This document shows, piece after piece, positions 7,660 through 14,556 of a DNA stretch of 21,958 nt. The DNA lies in the NCBI GenBank assembly GCA_946886975.1, contig CAMPJV010000006.1, positions 1 through 21,958 of the forward strand, in the 5' to 3' direction. Both the position numbers and the translations under genes were made by a program. Numbering within the stretch: position 1 is the first letter of the stretch; the number at the start of each line of letters is the position of its first letter. Under the pieces are notes generated by a model. The model was given only the letters and a program-made list of their open reading frames with translations. It was not told where the DNA came from and did not search any database. Source of the DNA: an uncultured Taibaiella sp. (GTDB lineage: Bacteria; Bacteroidota; Bacteroidia; Chitinophagales; Chitinophagaceae).

Positions 7660-7839
7660 ATGAAATTCAAGAATTATCTCGAAAGCATAGCAGATGTAGG
7701 AATCTATCCGATGGCCTCATTGCTCATATTCTTCATCTTCTTCACCCTTCTAGCGATATGGGCGTTCAGAGCGAACAAGAAGTACATCGACCACATGAAG
7801 AACATTCCCCTTGGCGGAACTGATGATAATAATCTATAA
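7660..7839 (+). CDS. ccoQ: CcoQ-like small membrane subunit of cbb3 oxidase
   Basis: A 59-aa protein with one membrane helix (about residues 17-36, YPMASLLIFFIFFTLLAIWA) and a short polar cytoplasmic tail. Its size, topology and position between ccoNO and ccoP identify it as CcoQ, which stabilises the interaction of CcoP with the core complex. The ATG at 7660 is preferred; an in-frame TTG at 7651 would add three residues. The gap to ccoNO is 25 nt. The family is poorly conserved, so the call rests on context. Confidence 0.8.
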   Translation: MKFKNYLESIADVGIYPMASLLIFFIFFTLLAIWAFRANKKYIDHMKNIPLGGTDDNNL

Positions 7840-7850
7840 AAAGCATAGCA

Positions 7851-9026
7851 ATGCGCACAAGTCTTAAATCTATTCTCTTATCTCTTCAGGTGTTATTGTT
7901 CGCGCCTGTAGTGTTACTCGCGCAGTCTGAACCTGCGGCCCCTGCAAAAGCTGCGGCGAGCAGTCTGCCTGATCCTGTTTTCCTGGCCCTGCTTGGCTTT
8001 TCGATACTTTTGCTTTTTGCCATTGCCGTACTCGCAAATGTGCTGAAGAATCTTTCCTTCGCCTATAGGGACAAGCTTCGCAAAGCAAAAGAATCGGTTG
8101 CAGCCAAAGCAACGCTGCTACTGCTAATTTCTTACGGCTTCGTTACATCCGCCATCGCGGCTGAAGCAGATACTGCGGCAGCTGCCGCACTGCCGTCCTC
8201 ACCCTATATAGCGGGTGTGCTGAAGAAGGAGTTTTATACACTTACCGGATTAGTAGTCTTCGAGTTAACCATTGTTTTCGCTTTATTGTTGATGATCAGG
8301 TATATGATTGGCCTTATTGTCGCAAAGCCAGGGCTCGCGCTTTCCCCGGAAGCAGCGAGGGCCGTAAAAGGCGCAAAGAAGATATCCTTCTGGGACCGCT
8401 TCCACAACACAGTACCGGTAGAAGAGGAACAGGACATCGTGCTGGACCATGACTATGATGGTATCAGAGAGCTTGATAATAACCTGCCCGCATGGTGGAA
8501 GTATGGTTTCTATCTCACCATTGTCGTGGCGTTTGTGTATGTGTGGTATTACCATTCCGGCGCTGGTCCTACTCAGTTAGATGAGTACGCGGCCGAAGTG
8601 AAGGCGGGTGAAGAGGCCAAGGAAGCTTACCTGGCAAAGTCTGCAGGCAATATAGATGAGAACACAGTAAAGATGGGTGACGAGGCAAGTATATCGTCCG
8701 GAAAGACGCTGTATGCCAGCAACTGTGCTGCATGCCATGCTCCCGACGGCGGGGGCACCGTAGGTCCCAACCTCACTGATAGCTACTGGTTGCATGGTGG
8801 CAGCATTAGTGATGTATTTAAGTCGATCAAGTACGGCTGGGCGGATAAAGGTATGAAGAGCTGGAAGGATGATTTCTCGCCGAAGCAGATTGCCGACCTG
8901 TCCACCTTCATTAAATCTCTGAATGGAACAACTCCGGCCGCTCCTAAAGACAAGCAAGGAGAATTGTATACAGAAGGTTCGGAAGAGAAGGCGCCCGATA
9001 GCACAAAGGCTATTGCAGTAAACTAG
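7851..9026 (+). CDS. ccoP: CcoP, membrane-bound cytochrome c subunit III of cbb3 oxidase (single heme)
   Basis: 391 aa. A signal-like hydrophobic N-terminus (7-24), further hydrophobic segments (about 42-65, 88-104 and 130-157), then the canonical CcoP start DYDGIRELDNNLPAWW (201-216) and its helix (217-234). The periplasmic domain has one CAACH (292-296) and a likely axial Met335 (KGMKSW). Proteobacterial CcoP has two CxxCH motifs and begins near the D-GI-E-x-N-x-LP-x-WW block. Here one heme c is absent and ~200 residues with extra membrane segments are added at the front, as I recall for other Bacteroidota. The tail (GELYTEGSEEKAPDSTK) is low complexity. It passes electrons from soluble or membrane donors to CcoO. 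The gap to ccoQ is 11 nt. Confidence 0.93.
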   Translation: MRTSLKSILLSLQVLLFAPVVLLAQSEPAAPAKAAASSLPDPVFLALLGFSILLLFAIAVLANVLKNLSFAYRDKLRKAKESVAAKATLLLLISYGFVTSAIAAEADTAAAAALPSSPYIAGVLKKEFYTLTGLVVFELTIVFALLLMIRYMIGLIVAKPGLALSPEAARAVKGAKKISFWDRFHNTVPVEEEQDIVLDHDYDGIRELDNNLPAWWKYGFYLTIVVAFVYVWYYHSGAGPTQLDEYAAEVKAGEEAKEAYLAKSAGNIDENTVKMGDEASISSGKTLYASNCAACHAPDGGGTVGPNLTDSYWLHGGSISDVFKSIKYGWADKGMKSWKDDFSPKQIADLSTFIKSLNGTTPAAPKDKQGELYTEGSEEKAPDSTKAIAVN

Positions 9027-9046
9027 AGGAAATTAAAAGAGGCAAG

Positions 9047-10468
9047 ATGTTGAGTGAGGCAAAATCTGATTTTAAGGTAGCAAATGATTCCTTCCGGGAC
9101 ACAGTTGCAACTTCGGATAGGGACGGTAACAGAATCTGGCTAAATCCCCAGAAGCCAAAAGGCAAGCTATACAACGCAAGAACAATCCTGAGCATTGTTT
9201 ACCTGTTTGTGTTTTTTGCGCTTCCCTTTGTTAAGGTGAACGGCCACCCGGTTTTTCTGCTAAACATCATCGAGCGCAAGTTCATTCTCTTTGGTCAGAT
9301 CTTCTGGCCACAGGACTTTTTCATCTTTGGACTTGGCATGGTCGTGTCTATTGTGTTTATCGCCTTGTTCACGGTCGTTTTTGGTAGGGTGTTCTGCGGC
9401 TGGGCGTGTCCGCAGACCGTGTTCATGGAAATGGTGTTCCGCAGGATTGAGTACTGGATAGAAGGAGACGCTGCTAAGCAGAAGATGCTAAAAAAGGCTC
9501 CGTGGACTACCCGGAAGATAGCGAAAAAGACCTTCAAATGGACAGTCTTCTGGATAGTGAGCTTTCTTATAGCCAATACCTTTCTCGCATACGTTATTGG
9601 TGTGGACGACCTGCTCAGGATAGTGCGGGAGCCCATGAGCGAGCACGTCGGTGGTTTGGCTGCTATAGTCATTTTTACTTCAATTTTCTTCCTCGTTTAC
9701 TCCTGGTTTCGCGAGCAGGTGTGTACGGTTGTGTGTCCTTACGGCCGTATGCAAGGGGTGCTCCTCGACAGGAATTCACTGGTAGTGGCATACGACTATG
9801 AACGTGGTGAGCAGCGGGCGAAGTTTAACAAGAGCAAGGAACGTACTGAAGGGGACTGTATTGACTGCATGCAATGCGTCAAGGTCTGCCCTACCGGTAT
9901 TGACATTCGTAACGGTACACAACTTGAATGTATCAACTGCACGGCTTGTATAGACGCATGCGATCATATGATGGAGGCCGTGGGCTTCGACAAAGGTCTC
10001 ATTCGCCTGGCCTCTGAGAGCAATATTGCGGAGAAGAAGCCCTTCAGGCTCACCAGTAGGGTAAAAGCCTATAGTGCAGTGATGGTAGTCTTACTCGGAG
10101 TCCTTGTTTTTCTCCTTGCCAGCCGTGCCGATGTGGGAATTACACTGATGCGCACACCCGGGCAGCTTTTCCAGGAACATCCTGATCGTCAGCTCAGCAA
10201 TTTATATAACTATAAGTTCCTGAATAAGACCTACCAGGATAAGGAACTCACATTAAAGCCAGAAAACTTCAAGGGTGAGCTGAAAATAGTAGGAGGTAAA
10301 AGCCTGCGTGTTCCGAGGGAAGGTTTTATCTCAGGATCAATGTTCATATACCTGGAAAATGCCGAGGTTAAGGGCAGAAAGACGCAACTGAAGATTGGCG
10401 TTTATGAGGGGAATGAGAAGATCGAAACCATCAGTACGACCTTTTTAGGGCCATTTAATGGAAATTAA
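9047..10468 (+). CDS. ccoG: CcoG (FixG/RdxA) membrane polyferredoxin, cbb3 assembly factor
   Basis: 473 aa. Membrane segments near 47-63, 91-111, 165-185, 204-220 and 342-361 surround two Cys motifs, CGWAC (117-121) and CTVVC (226-230), the latter within VCPYGRMQG. A two-cluster ferredoxin domain follows: C271, C274, C277, C281 and C295, C298, C301, C305. The last ~100 residues form a periplasmic beta-rich domain. In other bacteria CcoG reduces Cu(II) to Cu(I) for delivery to CcoI and the oxidase. All expected Cys are present and the length is normal. It follows ccoP by 20 nt in one operon. Confidence 0.95.
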   Translation: MLSEAKSDFKVANDSFRDTVATSDRDGNRIWLNPQKPKGKLYNARTILSIVYLFVFFALPFVKVNGHPVFLLNIIERKFILFGQIFWPQDFFIFGLGMVVSIVFIALFTVVFGRVFCGWACPQTVFMEMVFRRIEYWIEGDAAKQKMLKKAPWTTRKIAKKTFKWTVFWIVSFLIANTFLAYVIGVDDLLRIVREPMSEHVGGLAAIVIFTSIFFLVYSWFREQVCTVVCPYGRMQGVLLDRNSLVVAYDYERGEQRAKFNKSKERTEGDCIDCMQCVKVCPTGIDIRNGTQLECINCTACIDACDHMMEAVGFDKGLIRLASESNIAEKKPFRLTSRVKAYSAVMVVLLGVLVFLLASRADVGITLMRTPGQLFQEHPDRQLSNLYNYKFLNKTYQDKELTLKPENFKGELKIVGGKSLRVPREGFISGSMFIYLENAEVKGRKTQLKIGVYEGNEKIETISTTFLGPFNGN

Positions 10469-10480
10469 ACACAGAGATCA

Positions 10481-10933
10481 ATGAATACTTTAAAAATGGG
10501 GTGGGGCACTAGGATTGCTTTTTTGTATGGTGGTTTTGTCCTGCTTATAGCAACCCTTGTGGTAGGCAGCATGAGGCAGGACTTTGACCTGGTGAGCGCA
10601 GACTACTATGAGCAGGAGCTAAAGTATCAGGAGGTGATTGACGCAGGCAAGAATCAGTCGGTCTTGTCCGAGGCGGTTGCTTTAGGTGTTGATGATAATC
10701 AGGTGGTACTGAGCTTTCCTGACGAGTTTTCCGGTGCTGCTCTTACCGGTCAGGTTAGTTTTTATTCTCCTGTAGATGCTTCGTGGGACAGGAACTTCGA
10801 CATATCGACTTCAGACAACAAAATGCTTATTCCCAGGCCTCGGTTGCAAAGCACAGCCTATAAGGTCAAGATTCAGTGGACTTCTGAGGGAAAGGACTAT
10901 TACCAGGAAACCGAACTAACGCTAAAGCCATGA
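10481..10933 (+). CDS. ccoH: CcoH/FixH cbb3 oxidase assembly protein
   Basis: 150 aa with one N-terminal membrane helix (about 12-29) followed by the FixH signature region QDFDLVSADYYEQELKYQ (33-50) and a periplasmic beta-rich domain ending ETELTLKP. CcoH binds CcoN and CcoP during assembly and stays with the complex. It follows ccoG by 12 nt and overlaps the next gene by 4 nt (ATGA), which implies translational coupling. Confidence 0.9.
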   Translation: MNTLKMGWGTRIAFLYGGFVLLIATLVVGSMRQDFDLVSADYYEQELKYQEVIDAGKNQSVLSEAVALGVDDNQVVLSFPDEFSGAALTGQVSFYSPVDASWDRNFDISTSDNKMLIPRPRLQSTAYKVKIQWTSEGKDYYQETELTLKP

Positions 10934-11634
10934 ATGCCGTAACCCTTACAATGGCATTACTGATGGGCGCAGCAGGCAGTCTTCACTGCGTGGGTATGTG
11001 CGGGCCGATTATGCTGGTCATGCCGTTCCAGGCATTGTCCGGCTTCGGCAGGTGGCTTGGAATATCGCTTTACCATCTAGGTCGCATCTCTGTCTATGCC
11101 TTACTCGGACTGGTACTTCATTCCTTTACAACTTTGTTTCAGCCCCACTGGCAACAGTATATTTCTGTCACCCTTGGAGTGCTACTCTTGTTAACTGGAG
11201 TGCTCTCTTTTTTTTCGGCTCGCCTTCAATTCAGGATGCCGTGGACGGGCTTTATCACCAAGCAACTTGGCAGGTTCATGGGAAGCCCGCGCCTTTCAGG
11301 TCTGTTCTTCACGGGTGCGCTCAACGGACTTTTGCCGTGCGGACTTGTTTACATGGCCTTGTCAATGGCAGTCACCGCAGATACAGCTTTGCAGTCAATG
11401 TCGCTTATGTTCGCGTTTGGACTCGGCACTGCTCCTATGCTGGTCGCCCTCACGGTATTGAAGATGCGCATTGCTCCCCTGCTGCCTGCATTTCGAAAGA
11501 TGGTGCCAGTTGTTATATTCTGCTTTGGCTGTGTTCTCCTTGTTCGCGGGCTGAATCTGGGTATCCCTTGGTTAAGTCCCGAAGTGAAGATGGAGCAGCA
11601 AACAGTAAAGGCAAGCTGTTGTCATCAAACCTGA
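10930..11634 (+). CDS. SafE/TauE-like (DsbD_2) membrane protein of the cbb3 operon
   Basis: 234 aa, about six membrane helices in two similar halves, each opening with a small-residue, Cys-containing helix: GAAGSLHCVGMCGPIML (14-30; Cys20, Cys24) and TGALNGLLPCGLVYMAL (128-144; Cys137). These match the DsbD_2 / 'sulfite exporter TauE/SafE' family. Proteins of this type end cco operons in many bacteria and are thought to take part in copper or thiol handling during oxidase maturation. The tail carries CCH (230-232), a possible metal site. The name 'sulfite exporter' should not be read as function. It overlaps ccoH by 4 nt and is the last gene of the operon. Confidence 0.85.
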   Translation: MNAVTLTMALLMGAAGSLHCVGMCGPIMLVMPFQALSGFGRWLGISLYHLGRISVYALLGLVLHSFTTLFQPHWQQYISVTLGVLLLLTGVLSFFSARLQFRMPWTGFITKQLGRFMGSPRLSGLFFTGALNGLLPCGLVYMALSMAVTADTALQSMSLMFAFGLGTAPMLVALTVLKMRIAPLLPAFRKMVPVVIFCFGCVLLVRGLNLGIPWLSPEVKMEQQTVKASCCHQT

Positions 11635-11656
11635 ACGGATGATATCGGTCAGTTTT
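11631..11656 (+). terminator. Possible terminator after the cco operon
   Basis: CTGAACG (11631-11637) can pair with CGGTCAG (11646-11652) with one A-G mismatch around an 8-nt loop, and TTTT follows at once. The stem includes the stop codon of the last cco gene. It is short, so this is only a candidate. Confidence 0.4.
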
Positions 11657-11696
11657 CGCATTGACGAGCGTTCTTTTTATAAGCTTTAATACGATT

Positions 11697-11704
11697 TAGT
11701 TTTA
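11697..11704 (+). promoter_or_regulatory. Weak -7 box candidate for the coiled-coil protein gene
   Basis: TAGTTTTA fits TAnnTTTG at 5 of 6 bases and lies 26 nt before the ATG at 11731. TTTT at 11674-11677 is a degenerate -33 with a 19-nt spacer. The surrounding 60 nt are AT-rich. Confidence 0.3.
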
Positions 11705-11730
11705 CATAGAGTACGATTAAACCTGTGCAA

Positions 11731-12081
11731 ATGTCATTAACAAATACACCTGTCTATTACGAGGAAGCGTCAGACTGGCTGAAAATACTGGATACTCTCC
11801 AGCAGGAAAACGTTCGCCTGAAGAACCGTATCGCTGAGGTGATCAGGATGGATGTTAATGGCAATACACTTGATCAGGCGGAGCTCATCCTTAGCAGTAT
11901 TATTAACAAGGAGGCAGTTATCGCACTATTGCGTCGGGATATCGTTCAGCACATAAAGGAGACGGCCAATGGCAACGCAGAGCTGAAACAGTCCAAGCTC
12001 AGGGAGGACATTGGTAAGATGCAGGATGAGCTGAAGCGACTTGCTGCAGAACTAGCAAGTTATATAAGCACCGCTGCCTGA
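11731..12081 (+). CDS. Small coiled-coil protein of unknown function
   Basis: 116 aa from the ATG at 11731; an in-frame GTG at 11725 would add two residues. No signal peptide or membrane helix. Almost entirely helical and charged, with heptad-like runs at about residues 15-45 (ILDTLQQENVRLKNRIAEVI) and 85-112 (KLREDIGKMQDELKRLAAEL), so it probably forms a dimeric coiled coil. I do not recognise a family. It lies between the cco operon and the convergent hybrid regulator gene; its stop is only 2 nt from that gene's stop. A regulatory or partner role is possible, but only position suggests it. Confidence 0.75.
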   Translation: MSLTNTPVYYEEASDWLKILDTLQQENVRLKNRIAEVIRMDVNGNTLDQAELILSSIINKEAVIALLRRDIVQHIKETANGNAELKQSKLREDIGKMQDELKRLAAELASYISTAA

Positions 12082-12083
12082 CC

Positions 12084-13139
12084 CTAGTTTACCATATTCT
12101 TTAGCTTCTTTTCATCGAGGATCCGGATGTCCCCCGCCTTAATGTCAATTAGTCTTTCGTCCTTAAAGTCGCTCAGCGTGCGTATAAGAGATTCCTTTGC
12201 CGTTCCCGCGATGGTGGCAAGATTTTCCCTGCTCAGGTCTATCATGTAGTCTTCACTGCTGCCTTTGTATTTTGAGTAGAGCATTACCAGCGCGTCAGCT
12301 ACTTTTTTTCTCAGCGAGTTGTAAGCAATACCGAGTAGCTGTCTTTCTTTTTCGGCCACATTCTTTGCCAGCAGCTGCACAAACTTTTGCATCACATCCC
12401 TGTTGCTGTTTATCAGGTGCATAAAGTGATCCTTGGGAACGGTTGCTATTTCACTGTCTTCCATGGCTTCTGCGGTCTCTTTATACGCAGTCCCCTCGAG
12501 CAACGCGACATATCCAAAGAAGTCTCCCTGGTTATATAATCCGGTTACCAGCTCCTTGCCGTCATCATTGGTCTTATAAGTTTTTATTTTCCCAGACTCA
12601 ATATAGAATAGTCTCAGAGCATGGTGACCCTCAGTGTACACAGTCTGTTTTTTCTTGTATTGGTTCAGATTGCCGCTTTCCGCCAGATCTTTCAGGATAT
12701 CCTTCCCACCCGCAGTGCCAATGATAGTGTTCAGTCCCTGCAGGTCCGGTGTAATGTTTAGCTTCGTTAGCTCGGCCTTTCTAAGCCTGCTTTCTATGGC
12801 ATTCAGGAGCTCCGTTCCATTGAATGGCTTAGTTATGTAGTCATCTGCGCCTAGTTCCATTCCTTTCCTGATTTCCGTACGCTCAGCCTTGGCAGTCAGA
12901 AAGATGAATGGTATGTTCTGCGTGTCCGGGTTCTTCTGGAGCATGTGTATCACACCATAGCCGTCCAACACCGGCATCATAATATCACAGACGATGATAT
13001 CCGGCTTCTTAGCTATTGCCACGGCTACGCCCTGCTTGCCGTCAGGGGCCGTATGGACGCCATAGCCCGCCAGCTCCAGAATTTCCGCCATGTTCTCACG
13101 TATGTCCGCATTGTCTTCTATCAGTAAAATCTTTTTCAT
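12084..13139 (-). CDS. Hybrid response regulator: receiver domain fused to Crp/Fnr cNMP-binding and HTH domains
   Basis: 351 aa. The receiver domain (2-122) has acidic Asp9, phospho-acceptor Asp52 (CDIMMPVLDGYG), Thr82 and Lys104 (DDYITKPF), all intact. A cyclic-nucleotide-binding-like beta-roll (about 155-250, GHHALRLFYIESGKIKTY, GDFFGYVALL) and a long dimer helix follow, then a Crp-type winged helix (301-332, DLSRENLATIAGTAKESLIR). There is no cluster of Cys as in FNR, so direct iron-sulfur oxygen sensing is not expected; control should come from phosphorylation. Its start codon abuts the kinase stop (TAA then ATG, no gap), so the two form one operon and almost certainly a cognate pair. The fusion combines what FixJ and FixK do separately in rhizobia. 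Confidence 0.92.
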   Translation of the reverse strand: MKKILLIEDNADIRENMAEILELAGYGVHTAPDGKQGVAVAIAKKPDIIVCDIMMPVLDGYGVIHMLQKNPDTQNIPFIFLTAKAERTEIRKGMELGADDYITKPFNGTELLNAIESRLRKAELTKLNITPDLQGLNTIIGTAGGKDILKDLAESGNLNQYKKKQTVYTEGHHALRLFYIESGKIKTYKTNDDGKELVTGLYNQGDFFGYVALLEGTAYKETAEAMEDSEIATVPKDHFMHLINSNRDVMQKFVQLLAKNVAEKERQLLGIAYNSLRKKVADALVMLYSKYKGSSEDYMIDLSRENLATIAGTAKESLIRTLSDFKDERLIDIKAGDIRILDEKKLKNMVN

Positions 13140-14306
13140 TTATGCTTCTTTGTTTCTTTCAAAAGTTAGTACGAACTCCGTTCCCGTTTCCAGCTCGCTC
13201 CTGCAATCAATATTTCCGTTCATCAGTTCTGTGTACTTCGAAACGATATGTAGTCCTAAGCCTGTACCCTGGATGTTAGTCACGTTCATCCCTCTGAAAA
13301 ATCGCTCAAACAGATGCTGCTGGTCTTCTTTAGATATGCCCAGACCGCTGTCTTTAACCCTCAGCACCATTCTGTCACCCTCTATTCCGGTGCTAATGGT
13401 GATATCGCTGTGGTCTGGTGAAAATTTGATGGCGTTAGATATCAGGTTCATCACTATATGCTTCAGCATCGATAGATCGAGCATAAACTCCGCGGACCCT
13501 TCATGGTTATAGTTTATTTCCTGTCCGGGTTTCATAATGGTTCTCATTTCACTGATCAGGGAAGTGATCACCTCTGGTACATCTATCTCTGCAAATCGCA
13601 CCTGTATCTTTCCCTCTTCTATTCTTCCCACCGACAGAAAATCGTTCAGAATATCATTCAACATATTTACGGACGACACTATCCGCTGAATATGTTTTTC
13701 CCTCTTCGGGTGATCTTCAGTCTGTGTGTACTTTGACACGAGGTATGCTGATGAAAGGATGGTGCTAAGCGGGGTTCGGAATTCATGCGACGCCATCGAA
13801 ACGAATCTCGATTTCAGCTCATTCAGTTCCTTTTCTTTCTCGAGTGCCTTAGTTAACGAGAGTGTCCTTTCGTTCACTTTCTGCTCCAATTCTGCATTCA
13901 GGTTCACCAGTGCCGCTTCCGATGCCTTCCTGATGCTTATGTCGCTGACAAACGCTATCGTGTACTGACCCTCAGGTGTGTTGTACACGCTCAGACTCAC
14001 CTCCACGGGGAACTCACTCCCGTCCTTCTTAACTGCATAAAGGTCCATGCCCAGCCCCATAGGGCGGCTGTGCGGGCTACCGCTGGTGTAGGTTTGTCTA
14101 TGCGCCACATGTCGTTCTTTGTACCGCGGCGGAATAAGTACCTCTATCTTTTTCCCTTTGAGCTCACCCTGGTTATATCCAAACTGCTTCAGAGCGAACT
14201 CGTTCAGCAGCACCATATTGCCCGCAGTGTCAACGGTGATAATGCCAATAGCAGCATTGTTGAAGAGTGCTTCAAACTGTTGATTCAAGTTGGTTACTTC
14301 CATCAT
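13140..14306 (-). CDS. Soluble PAS-domain histidine kinase, partner of the receiver-Crp regulator
   Basis: 388 aa, no membrane helix, hence cytosolic. One PAS domain (about 8-128), a coiled linker (133-165), then the H-box MASHEFRTPLS with His174, N-box Asn291 (NLISNAIKFSPD), G1 DSGLGI (319-324), F-box FERFF (333-337) and G2 GTGLGLHI (347-354). The PAS core PPRYKERHVAHRQTY places His66 at the position of the FixL heme-binding His200, and Met87 falls where FixL has distal Arg220. The same motif also occurs in many non-heme PAS domains, so heme is only a possibility. Two adjacent ATG codons (14306, 14303) could both start it. The absence of membrane segments is like soluble Bradyrhizobium FixL. 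Confidence 0.92.
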   Translation of the reverse strand: MMEVTNLNQQFEALFNNAAIGIITVDTAGNMVLLNEFALKQFGYNQGELKGKKIEVLIPPRYKERHVAHRQTYTSGSPHSRPMGLGMDLYAVKKDGSEFPVEVSLSVYNTPEGQYTIAFVSDISIRKASEAALVNLNAELEQKVNERTLSLTKALEKEKELNELKSRFVSMASHEFRTPLSTILSSAYLVSKYTQTEDHPKREKHIQRIVSSVNMLNDILNDFLSVGRIEEGKIQVRFAEIDVPEVITSLISEMRTIMKPGQEINYNHEGSAEFMLDLSMLKHIVMNLISNAIKFSPDHSDITISTGIEGDRMVLRVKDSGLGISKEDQQHLFERFFRGMNVTNIQGTGLGLHIVSKYTELMNGNIDCRSELETGTEFVLTFERNKEA

Positions 14307-14335
14307 GTGGTTTAAGTCATCTGCCTACCAGAGCA

Positions 14336-14343
14336 CAAACTTA
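14336..14343 (-). promoter_or_regulatory. Predicted -7 box for the kinase-regulator operon
   Basis: On the minus strand TAAGTTTG fits TAnnTTTG exactly, 29 nt before the kinase ATG. The -33 region lacks TTTG, suggesting an activator. The same octamer stands before the DUF1801 gene. Confidence 0.45.
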
Positions 14344-14360
14344 TTAAAGTTCTCCTGCTC

Positions 14361-14397
14361 AGGGAAGTGATGACAGACTTTGTGTCAGTTTGTCCCT
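14361..14397. promoter_or_regulatory. Two-part dyad upstream of the kinase gene (operator or hairpin)
   Basis: AGGGA-N5-TGACA-N7-TGTCA-N5-TCCCT: two pairs of 5-bp inverted arms share one exact centre at 14379. The inner pair has the TGAC half-site seen in Crp/Fnr-type operators but with an odd spacing. The centre lies about 48 nt upstream of the predicted kinase start site. Read as RNA it could form an interrupted hairpin after the adaptor gene, but no T-run follows. The rest of the 250-nt gap (14307-14556) shows no gene. Confidence 0.4.
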
Positions 14398-14556
14398 GAA
14401 ACAATAAATATAATGTAAATACACTAGTGCGGAAGCCGTAGCCCGGCCCCGGAACATTTTGTTGTTAGCGCCTACCCGGTCTGATAGAGCAATGCCTCTC
14501 TCTAATATTGCTATAAACTACTCTTTGGGCCCGCTTTTTCAAGCATCGACTCATGT

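Noticed and set aside
10998..11642. A 214-codon plus-strand frame overlapping the SafE-like gene
   Set aside because: It is another frame of a gene whose own product shows clear helices and conserved Cys motifs; the alternative product is Cys/Arg/Trp-rich without family features.
12084..13139. FNR-type oxygen sensing by an iron-sulfur cluster
   Set aside because: The Crp-like region lacks the set of Cys residues needed; the only Cys, at residue 51 next to Asp52, belongs to the receiver.
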